The notes beneath the pieces are model-generated. The model did not search any database. It was not told the DNA's origin and was given only the letters and a program-made list of their open reading frames with translations. This document shows positions 5,359 to 10,652 of a stretch of DNA of 10,652 bases, piece by piece. The translations under genes and the position numbers were made by a program. The first letter of the stretch is position 1. Each line of letters opens with the position of its first letter. The DNA is from Acidaminococcaceae bacterium (GTDB lineage Bacteria; Bacillota; Negativicutes; Acidaminococcales; Acidaminococcaceae), in the NCBI GenBank assembly GCA_024405585.1, contig JAKSOM010000027.1:1-10652 (forward strand), in the 5' to 3' direction.

Positions 5359-5769
5359 ATGGATTTATATAAGCACAGGGTTGAATATTACGAGACGGAT
5401 CGGATGGGCATTACCCATCACAGCAATTACATCCGCTGGATGGAGGAGGCCCGGACCAATTATTTTATGGTTACGGGGATGGATTACCGGGAGATTGAGA
5501 AGAAGGGTTATTATTCCCCCGTCATCAGGGCGGAAATGCAGTTTTTGAAGACCAGCACTTATGAGGATGTAGTGACCATTGATGTACAGCTGGCGGAGTA
5601 TGACAATGTGAAGTTCGCTTTCGATTATGTGATGACCAAGGAGGACGGTACGGTGATTTTCCGTGGCCGTTCTGAGCATTGTTTTATGACCGTTGAGGGC
5701 AGGCCGGTGCGGGTGGACAGGGTTATGCCGGAGGTGGCGGAAATATTCAGGTCGCATATCCCTGGGTGA
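5359..5769 (+). CDS. YbgC-like acyl-CoA thioesterase (4HBT hotdog family)
   Basis: The ATG at 5359 is preferred over GTG 5347 because TAGGTGA (5344-5350) lies eight bases before it and overlaps the GTG. The 136-residue protein is a single hotdog domain of usual length. The N-terminal motif YYETDRMGITHHSNYIRWMEEA is the 4HBT signature: the aspartate near residue 13 and the following glycine and HxNY positions match YbgC/FadM-type enzymes. Such enzymes hydrolyse acyl-CoA thioesters in the cytoplasm, and the substrate range varies among relatives. It is the first gene of the plus-strand block, under its own promoter and leader. The 76-bp gap to the next gene contains another promoter, so co-transcription with the exporter is uncertain. 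Confidence 0.85.
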   Translation: MDLYKHRVEYYETDRMGITHHSNYIRWMEEARTNYFMVTGMDYREIEKKGYYSPVIRAEMQFLKTSTYEDVVTIDVQLAEYDNVKFAFDYVMTKEDGTVIFRGRSEHCFMTVEGRPVRVDRVMPEVAEIFRSHIPG

Positions 5770-5784
5770 GCCGGGGATATTTTT

Positions 5785-5817
5785 TTGACATATTTTTGAC
5801 AAATATTCGAGTATAAT
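5785..5817 (+). promoter_or_regulatory. TTGACA direct repeat with TATAAT upstream of macA-like gene
   Basis: TTGACA occurs at 5785-5790 and again at 5796-5801, an 11-bp period, in a shared context of T-runs. A perfect TATAAT follows at 5812-5817. Neither TTGACA is 17 bp from it (the spacers are 21 and 10). The layout TTGACA-N5-TTGACA recalls direct-repeat boxes bound by OmpR/PhoB-family response regulators next to a -10 box. Confidence 0.5.
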
Positions 5818-5845
5818 TAGGGGTAGTCGAGGAAGGAAGGTGAGG

Positions 5846-6919
5846 ATGATGTTGCAGTTTTTCAGAAACAATAAATATATGCTTTTGGGGGCCGTTTTGT
5901 TGGTGGCTGCCGGTTGGGGCGGCTGGTCCTATTATTCCGCCGGCAAGCAGGATTTGACAAGTATTAAGACGGGTACCGTTGTGAGGGGGACTTTGATCAA
6001 GAGTATCAGTGCCACCGGTTCTTTGAGTGCTGTTGATAATGTGGATATTTCTTCCAAGATTACCGGCCGTATTGTGGATGTGCTGGTACAGGAAAACCAG
6101 CATGTGTCCGCCGGGGATGTGCTGGTGCGTTTGGATGATACGGCCCTGAGGGCTACGATGAATCAGATGGGGGCCAAGCTGGTTCAGGCCAGGAATGATT
6201 TTGACCGTTACAAGAATCTGCTGGGCAGGGGAGCTATCAGTGCTTCGGATTATGACCAGTATGAGGCCAATTATTTGGTGGCCCAGAGCAATTATACCAA
6301 GGCGGCCAGCGATGTGGCAGATACGGTTATCACCAGCCCCATTGACGGCTATATTATCGGCAAGCCCACCCCCGTGGGGCAGACCATTTCCAGCGGTATC
6401 AGCACCCCTCAAGTTATCATGAGCGTGGCGACTTTGGACGATATGCAGATTGAGACCCTGGTGGATGAGAGCGATATCGGTCAGGTGAAGGTGGGTCAAA
6501 AGGTCCGTTTTACGGTGGATGCCTATAATAATGAAACTTTTACCGGCAAGGTGCGGCTGGTGAGCCGCAAGGCCAAGACCGAGAATAATGTAATTTATTA
6601 TACCGTGTATGTTTCCGTGGATGATGCCAAGGGGAAGCTGCTCCCCACCATGACCGCCAGGGCGGAGATTGTTGTGGACGAGATGGATGACGCTTTGTCA
6701 GTACCTTTGAACTGCATCAATGTGGAGGGCAAGCGGCGTTATGTGACTTTGTACAATACCAAGAGCAAGGAGAGCCGCCAGGTGGATATCCAGACCGGTA
6801 TGGCCAGTGAGGACCGGGTTGCCGTGGTTAGCGATGATTTGCAGGATGGGGATGTGCTGCTGGCGAGAAAGGCAGTGAAGAAGCAGACTGGCGTTCGTGC
6901 CGGCGGCCCTCGTTTGTAA
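5846..6919 (+). CDS. macA: MacA-type periplasmic adaptor (membrane fusion protein)
   Basis: Possible starts are GTG 5840, ATG 5846 and ATG 5849, behind GAGGAAGGAAGG; I take 5846 (357 residues). A single N-terminal membrane helix (about 12-28, LLGAVLLVAAGWGGW) anchors the protein, with the rest outside. The barrel/lipoyl half-motifs are SATGSLSAVDNVDISSKITGR and, after it, VSAGDVLVRLDD, which are typical of HlyD/RND adaptors. A short helical hairpin follows (about 95-155), then the second lipoyl half ITSPIDGYI and a beta-barrel domain. This is the MacA/YknX type: it links an ABC permease to an outer-membrane channel, or acts as an assembly platform in monoderms. The ATPase and permease genes follow, but 202 bp intervene. 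The gene symbol rests on family resemblance. Confidence 0.85.
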   Translation: MMLQFFRNNKYMLLGAVLLVAAGWGGWSYYSAGKQDLTSIKTGTVVRGTLIKSISATGSLSAVDNVDISSKITGRIVDVLVQENQHVSAGDVLVRLDDTALRATMNQMGAKLVQARNDFDRYKNLLGRGAISASDYDQYEANYLVAQSNYTKAASDVADTVITSPIDGYIIGKPTPVGQTISSGISTPQVIMSVATLDDMQIETLVDESDIGQVKVGQKVRFTVDAYNNETFTGKVRLVSRKAKTENNVIYYTVYVSVDDAKGKLLPTMTARAEIVVDEMDDALSVPLNCINVEGKRRYVTLYNTKSKESRQVDIQTGMASEDRVAVVSDDLQDGDVLLARKAVKKQTGVRAGGPRL

Positions 6920-6926
6920 CTTGTTA

Positions 6927-6970
6927 AAAATCCGTTATACTGTGTCACTGCGGCATAATTTTGACCTCGA
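6927..6970. repeat. 44-bp direct repeat, copy 1
   Basis: This segment begins AAAATCCGTTATACTGTGTC and ends AATTTTGACCTCGA. It matches 7063-7106 at 41 of 44 positions, the differences being three adjacent bases near the middle. It starts eight bases after the macA-like stop. TTGTAA (6914-6919), 16 bp, TATACT (6936-6941) could be a weak promoter for the genes downstream. An inverted repeat TTGACCT/AGGTCAA (6961-6967 with 6979-6985) overlaps its end. Confidence 0.85.
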
Positions 6971-7062
6971 TGACCGCAAGGTCAATCTCGCCCAAAATTT
7001 GCCTTGTTCCTTGTCTAACGAATTTTTTCCTGCGTTACAACCTGCAGAAGATGAACATGGTC

Positions 7063-7106
7063 AAAATCCGTTATACTGTGTCAAGTCGGCATAATTTTGA
7101 CCTCGA
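7063..7106. repeat. 44-bp direct repeat, copy 2
   Basis: The second copy starts 136 bp after the first and ends just before the ribosome site of the ATPase gene (AAGGGGGAAAG, 7106-7116). With its preceding TC it also carries the inverted ends TCAAAAT/ATTTTGA. Two copies in one operon gap suggest a duplicated operator or promoter, or an insertion remnant. Confidence 0.85.
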
Positions 7107-7121
7107 AGGGGGAAAGATAGA

Positions 7122-7802
7122 ATGGCTGTAATTGAATTGAAAGACATAATGAAGACCTATATCATGGGTGACAGCACGGTACATGCCTTGAACCACGTGA
7201 ATGTGAAGATCGATTACGGTGAGTTCACCGCCATTATGGGCCCCAGCGGCAGCGGCAAATCCACCATGATGAATATTCTGGGCTGTTTGGACCGGCCCAC
7301 CAGCGGGGAGTATTATTTGGACGGCAAGGAGATTGCCGGTTATAACGATGATGAGTTGGCCCACACCCGCAATGCCAAGATTGGTTTCGTATTTCAGAAT
7401 TTCAATTTGTTGTCCAAGCTTACGGCCCAGGGCAATGTGGCCCTGCCCCTGGTTTATGCCGGGGTGCCTGAGGAGGAGCGTATGGAGCGGGCGAAGCAGG
7501 CTCTGGAAGCGGTGGGGTTGGGTGCCCGGCTGGAGCACAAGCCCTCGGAGATGAGCGGCGGCCAGCGGCAGCGGGTGGCCATCGCCAGGGCTTTGATCAA
7601 TAATCCTGCCATTATTATGGCGGATGAGCCCACGGGGAATCTGGACACCAAGTCCAGTTATGAGATTATGGATATTTTTGACCGTTTGCATAAGGATGGC
7701 AAGACCATTGTGATGGTTACCCATGAGCCGGATATTGCAGAGAAGACCAAGCGTATTCTGGTGATGCGGGACGGTCAGTTGGTCAGTGACGAGAGAAGGT
7801 GA
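7122..7802 (+). CDS. macB: MacB-type ABC transporter ATPase subunit
   Basis: This 226-residue nucleotide-binding protein starts at ATG 7122 behind a strong ribosome site. All catalytic motifs are present: Walker [10 protein letters not shown] (40-48), Q-loop Q92 in VFQNFNLL, signature MSGGQ (144-148), Walker B IIMADE (164-169) with catalytic E169, D-loop NLD, and switch H201. The sequence around DEPTGNLD and [20 protein letters not shown] is typical of the MacB/LolD/FtsE mechanotransmission group. In Escherichia coli MacB the ATPase and permease are one chain; here they are separate, as in YknY/YknZ. It powers the permease encoded four bases downstream. Substrates of related pumps include macrolides, peptides and haem precursors; none can be assigned here. 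Confidence 0.93.
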   Translation: MAVIELKDIMKTYIMGDSTVHALNHVNVKIDYGEFTAIMGPSGSGKSTMMNILGCLDRPTSGEYYLDGKEIAGYNDDELAHTRNAKIGFVFQNFNLLSKLTAQGNVALPLVYAGVPEEERMERAKQALEAVGLGARLEHKPSEMSGGQRQRVAIARALINNPAIIMADEPTGNLDTKSSYEIMDIFDRLHKDGKTIVMVTHEPDIAEKTKRILVMRDGQLVSDERR

Positions 7803-7806
7803 AATT

Positions 7807-9021
7807 ATGTTTCATGAATCCATTAAGATGGCTTTGGACGGCATGTTGGGGAACAAACTTCGCACTTTGCTGACTTTGTTGGGTATTATTATCGGTGTGG
7901 GTGCGGTTATCGCCATGGTTTCCCTGGGGTTCGGGGTGAAGGAGAGTATTAAGGAAAATATTTCCAAACTGGGCAGCAATACTTTGATGGTTATGAGTGG
8001 CGGTCGTACTGCCACCGGGGCCCGTCTTGCCAGCGGCGAGGGTGTGAAGCTGACGGTGGAGGATATGGAGGCCATTGAAAAGCAGGTGGACGATATTGCG
8101 GGCATCAGCGCCACCGTGAGCCGTTCCTATCAGATGGTGTATGGCAATCAGAATTGGACCTCCCGGGTGGAGGGTACCACTCCCAGCCATTTCGATATTC
8201 AAAATTACGAGTTTGCGGAGGGCCACCGGTTCGGCCAGCGGGATTTGAACAGCCGCAACAGGGTGGCGGTAATCGGCAAGACGGTGGCGGATAATCTTTT
8301 TGACGGTGACGACCCGGTGGGGCAGACCATCAGGATTAATAAGGCGCCTTTCAAGGTTATCGGGGTGCTGAAGGAGAAGGGCCAGTCCGGAGGCGGTTAC
8401 AATCAGGATGATGTGGTGTTTGTGCCTTTGACCACCGCCATGAACCGGATGATGGGGGTTACCAATGTGCAGAGGATTACTATTCAGGCGAAGGATGAGA
8501 ATGTCATTAACGATGTGCAGGCGGAGGTGGAGCAGGTGCTTCGCATCCGGCATAAAATCAAGGACGGCGCTTATGACGATTTTACCATTAATAATATGGC
8601 GGCGGTAATGGAAACTATGATGAGTACCGCCAATACGATAACTATGCTGTTGGGGTGCATTGCCGCCATTTCCCTTTTGGTGGGTGGCATCGGTATTATG
8701 AATATTATGCTGGTGTCTGTGACGGAGCGGACCAGGGAGATCGGTATCCGCAAGGCCTTGGGGGCAACTTACGACAATATCCTTCTGCAGTTTCTGATTG
8801 AAGCCATGGTTATCGGCGTGGTGGGGGGATTTTTTGGTGTGGTTATCGGCGTGGGGGCAAGTTATGCCATCAGCTTCCTTCTGGGTTGGAAGACGGTAAT
8901 CAGCGTGGTGGCCATTGTGGTGGCGGTGGCCTTCAGCGTGGGGATTGGGCTGTTTTTCGGCATTTATCCCGCAAGAAAGGCGGCACTTTTGGATCCCATA
9001 GAGGCGTTGCGTTATGAATGA
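7807..9021 (+). CDS. macB: MacB/FtsX-type ABC transporter permease
   Basis: The ATG at 7807 follows GAAGGTGA by four bases, four bases after the ATPase stop; a GTG at 7786 in frame lies inside the ATPase gene and is less likely. The 404-residue protein has one N-terminal membrane helix (about 21-41), a large extracytoplasmic domain (about 45-275), and three C-terminal helices (about 277-303, 325-358, 364-388). This is the MacB layout. The cytoplasmic motif TERTREIGIRKALGA (306-320) between helices 2 and 3 and the ending IYPARKAALLDPIEALRYE are FtsX-family hallmarks. With the ATPase and adaptor it forms a tripartite export pump, driving transport by periplasmic conformational change. No TolC-like channel gene is in the window. 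Confidence 0.93.
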   Translation: MFHESIKMALDGMLGNKLRTLLTLLGIIIGVGAVIAMVSLGFGVKESIKENISKLGSNTLMVMSGGRTATGARLASGEGVKLTVEDMEAIEKQVDDIAGISATVSRSYQMVYGNQNWTSRVEGTTPSHFDIQNYEFAEGHRFGQRDLNSRNRVAVIGKTVADNLFDGDDPVGQTIRINKAPFKVIGVLKEKGQSGGGYNQDDVVFVPLTTAMNRMMGVTNVQRITIQAKDENVINDVQAEVEQVLRIRHKIKDGAYDDFTINNMAAVMETMMSTANTITMLLGCIAAISLLVGGIGIMNIMLVSVTERTREIGIRKALGATYDNILLQFLIEAMVIGVVGGFFGVVIGVGASYAISFLLGWKTVISVVAIVVAVAFSVGIGLFFGIYPARKAALLDPIEALRYE

Positions 9022-9181
9022 GAAGCAGGGAACAAGTGTAAAGGAGTATTTGGGGGCTTTGTGGCGGTATCTGCAAAGCCCCAAAACTGTTTTTGATATC
9101 AAGGACAGGGCCAAGGCCATGGTGTTGTTCCTTGTTGCAGTAATTTTGTTGCAGGGTCTTGTTAAAATCCTGTTCCATTGA
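9014..9181 (+). CDS. 55-residue single-helix membrane protein, unknown
   Basis: ATG 9014 lies eight bases before the end of the permease gene, in another frame, with AGAGG at 9000-9004 as ribosome site. The stop is at 9179-9181. The protein has a polar N-terminal half, with VKEYLGALWRYLQSPKTVFD, and a hydrophobic helix MVLFLVAVILLQGLVKILF (about 36-54), so it is a probable tail-anchored inner-membrane protein. Start-stop overlap implies translational coupling to the exporter. I recognise no family. Its coding sequence includes a 9-bp hairpin, GGGGCTTTG/CAAAGCCCC (9053-9061 with 9074-9082). Confidence 0.6.
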   Translation: MNEKQGTSVKEYLGALWRYLQSPKTVFDIKDRAKAMVLFLVAVILLQGLVKILFH

Positions 9182-9187
9182 TATAAT
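9159..9187 (+). promoter_or_regulatory. Internal promoter for nadD-yqeK
   Basis: TTGTTA (9159-9164), a 17-bp spacer, then a perfect TATAAT (9182-9187). The -35 lies within the end of the 55-codon gene. Start near 9194 gives a leader of about 26 nt to nadD, allowing expression independent of the exporter. Confidence 0.65.
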
Positions 9188-9219
9188 ATGTTATTACTTT
9201 TCGGGGAGATTGTTGATTG

Positions 9220-9816
9220 ATGAGGCCTTGGGGAATTTTGGGCGGGAGTTTTGATCCCATTCACAACGGTCATATTCTGTTGGCGCAGGAAGTGCGGGAC
9301 AGGTTGCAATTGGAGAAGGTTATTTTCATTCCCGCTTATGTGGCGCCCCACAAGATTGGGCAGAGCTTCGCTTCGGCGGCGGACAGGTTTGCCATGACCG
9401 CTCTGGCGGTGGAGGGTATCAACGATTTTTCTGTCAGCGATATGGAACTCAGACGGGGAAGTGTCAGTTATACCGTCGACACTATGCTGGAGTTGAGAAA
9501 AATGTATCCCCGGCAGGAGTTCTATTTCATCATCGGGGCGGACAGTGTGCCCCAGTTGAAGACCTGGAACCGGATTGAAGAACTTTTTTCGTTGGTAAAA
9601 TTTGCGGCGGTGTACCGGCCCGGTTATGAGGATGTGTTGGACAGGGCCAGGGAAGATTTTGGCCGGCAGGCGGAGCGGATTGTGATGGTACATACTACGG
9701 AGTATGATGTGAGCAGTACAGCCATCCGCCAGAAGGTACAGGCGGGACAGAGTATCAGTGATATGGTGCCGGCCGCTGTGGCGGAGTACATTGAGAAGAA
9801 TGGTCTCTATAGATGA
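9220..9816 (+). CDS. nadD: Nicotinate-nucleotide adenylyltransferase
   Basis: This enzyme transfers AMP from ATP to nicotinate mononucleotide, forming deamido-NAD in the cytoplasmic NAD pathway. The nucleotidyltransferase motif GGSFDPIHNGH (8-18, with the two catalytic-site histidines) is intact, followed by FIPAYVAPHK (36-45), SYTVDT (83-88), FIIGADS (103-109) and the C-terminal SSTAIR (165-170). The length of 198 residues is normal. The ribosome site GGGGAG (9203-9208) is 11 bases from ATG 9220 and 8 from an in-frame TTG at 9217; either may start translation. It has its own promoter and overlaps yqeK, the common arrangement in Firmicutes. Confidence 0.96.
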   Translation: MRPWGILGGSFDPIHNGHILLAQEVRDRLQLEKVIFIPAYVAPHKIGQSFASAADRFAMTALAVEGINDFSVSDMELRRGSVSYTVDTMLELRKMYPRQEFYFIIGADSVPQLKTWNRIEELFSLVKFAAVYRPGYEDVLDRAREDFGRQAERIVMVHTTEYDVSSTAIRQKVQAGQSISDMVPAAVAEYIEKNGLYR

Positions 9817-10369
9817 CATCAAAGACAAACTGAAAACAGAGTTGAAGCCCAGCCGCTATGAGCATTCTGTAAGGGTTTGTGAAGCGGCTTTGGAGCTGGC
9901 GGAGCGTTACGGCTTACCGAAGGACAAGGTGGCTTTGGCCGCCATTCTCCATGATTGCGGCAGAAAGGTTTCCGTTGAAGACAGTATAGCTAAGGCCAAG
10001 GAATTGGGTTTGGAGATAGATTTTGTGGAGGAACACCAGCCCATTCTGTTGCATCAGAAATTAGGGGCATATTTTGCGGAGCATGAGTACGGTGTCAGGG
10101 ACGGAGAAGTTTTGGAGGCCATCCGCCGTCATTCGGTGGGGGGCAGGAATCTTTCCGTACTTGCCCAGGTCATATATTTGGCGGATTTGGTAGAGAAGGG
10201 CAGGAAGTTTCCGGGGGTGGAGGAATTGCGCAAAGCCACCCGGTCCGGCCTGCAGGATGGCATGTTGATGGCTTATGCACACACAATCAAGTTTTTGACG
10301 GATACCAAACAGTTGGTACATCCGGATTGTGTTGAGGGATATAATCAGTTGTTGGTGAAAGGGTTGTAA
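9800..10369 (+). CDS. yqeK: YqeK-like HD-domain Ap4A hydrolase
   Basis: ATG 9800 lies inside the last codons of nadD, a 17-base overlap in another frame, with only a weak ribosome site; translational coupling is likely. The 189-residue protein is an HD-domain phosphohydrolase: H22 in YEHSVRVCE, H51-D52 in ILHDCGRK, H85 in ILLHQKLG, H111 in IRRHSVGG and D129 in YLADLVEKGR are the expected metal ligands. YqeK enzymes of Firmicutes cleave diadenosine tetraphosphate symmetrically to two ADP, lowering a stress alarmone. Position after nadD is conserved in that group. Length and motifs are normal. Confidence 0.93.
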   Translation: MVSIDDIKDKLKTELKPSRYEHSVRVCEAALELAERYGLPKDKVALAAILHDCGRKVSVEDSIAKAKELGLEIDFVEEHQPILLHQKLGAYFAEHEYGVRDGEVLEAIRRHSVGGRNLSVLAQVIYLADLVEKGRKFPGVEELRKATRSGLQDGMLMAYAHTIKFLTDTKQLVHPDCVEGYNQLLVKGL

Positions 10370-10389
10370 CAAAGGAACAGCGGGTAATT

Positions 10390-10652
10390 ATGGACGAGAG
10401 GGATTTACAGGGCATTCAAGCGGATATCGAGAGAAAGCGCCTGGAAATTGAAAGCGAAATTGAAGAGAAGAAAAAGCGGGTGGAAATGGAATTGGCTGCC
10501 CACAGGAAGGCCATGGAGCAAAAGCTTTCCGAACAGCGGGCGGAGATGGAGCGGCGCCACCAGGAGCAGATAAAGCTTATGAACCGCCAGGTCAATGCCA
10601 GGGAATTGGCCGCCAAGATTGAGGCGGAGTTTTTGGCCGGCAAGGAGCAGGT
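10390..10652 (+). CDS. Charged coiled-coil protein, 3' end outside window
   Basis: The frame opens at ATG 10390, 20 bases after yqeK, and stays open for 87 codons to the window edge. The residues are almost all E, K, R, Q, A, L and M, as in IESEIEEKKKRVEMELAAHR and MERRHQEQIKLMNRQ, with hydrophobic residues at heptad-like spacing. There is no signal peptide or membrane segment. The ribosome site is weak (AAAGGA at 10370-10375, 14 bases away). In many Firmicutes an LCP-family gene or rsfS follows yqeK; this is neither, as far as can be seen. I do not recognise it, and a long coiled coil can produce misleading similarity to unrelated proteins. Confidence 0.7.
   Translation, partial: MDERDLQGIQADIERKRLEIESEIEEKKKRVEMELAAHRKAMEQKLSEQRAEMERRHQEQIKLMNRQVNARELAAKIEAEFLAGKEQ

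Noticed and set aside
5365..6499. Long minus-strand open frames opposite the thioesterase and adaptor genes
   Set aside because: They have the same His- and Ile-rich composition as other shadows and lie opposite convincing genes; no start signal is visible.
7071..7724. 217-codon minus-strand frame opposite the ABC ATPase
   Set aside because: The opposite strand encodes a complete ATPase with every catalytic motif; this frame has none.
9053..9096. Intrinsic terminator inside the 55-codon gene
   Set aside because: The stem is strong, but the T-run begins several bases after the stem behind AAAACTG, so the classical form is not met; it is noted only as a hairpin.
7783..9828. 681-codon open frame on the minus strand, opposite the permease and nadD
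   Set aside because: It is rich in His, Asn and Pro, has no ribosome site or known motif, and lies fully antisense to genes with clear family signatures; it is a by-product of their codon bias.

Overview
Probable organism: a diderm Firmicute (class Negativicutes), at moderate confidence. The coding regions have medium GC and GGAGG-type ribosome sites. Low-GC-type housekeeping genes (nadD followed by an overlapping yqeK) sit beside an exporter built from a MacA-type periplasmic adaptor, a MacB-type ATPase and an FtsX/MacB-type permease, which makes most sense in a cell with two membranes. No rRNA, tRNA, CRISPR array, transposase or phage gene is visible.

Layout. Bases 1-550 hold no credible gene. 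They contain GC-rich hairpin modules in two orientations and a short CCTGACA heptad array, as in an interspersed repeat. Bases 560-1049 carry a perfect 16-bp palindrome, a good promoter and a 29-residue reading frame that resembles the start of a Nif11-type RiPP leader. A perfect 19-bp bidirectional terminator separates this from a convergent radical SAM/SPASM gene of the peptide-maturase type (1049-2407, minus). Bases 2408-3201 are mainly non-coding. They hold the radical SAM promoter, a paired-decamer dyad, a 25-codon ORF with a strong ribosome site, and a cluster of four perfect DnaA boxes (TTATCCACA) within 116 bp. A secreted carboxylesterase follows (3202-4866, minus).

From 4867 to 5358 there is a second, nearly identical copy of the dyad, then a near-consensus promoter and a terminator-like structured leader. 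From there to the right edge all genes are on the plus strand: a YbgC-like thioesterase, the macA-like adaptor, the ABC ATPase, the MacB/FtsX permease, a 55-residue one-helix membrane protein, nadD, yqeK, and a coiled-coil protein cut by the window edge.

How the genes work together. Adaptor, ATPase and permease form one tripartite efflux/export unit, although a 202-bp gap with a duplicated 44-bp sequence separates adaptor and ATPase. nadD has its own promoter and overlaps yqeK, so NAD synthesis and Ap4A hydrolysis are probably co-transcribed. The 29-codon frame and the radical SAM gene suggest a RiPP locus whose precursor is decayed or very small.

Most notable: the DnaA-box cluster has the features of a replication origin but no dnaA, dnaN or rep gene beside it. 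Sampled G/C counts also change across it in the direction expected for an origin. Second is a shared regulatory geometry, two self-palindromic decamers 21 bp apart, found at three intergenic places.
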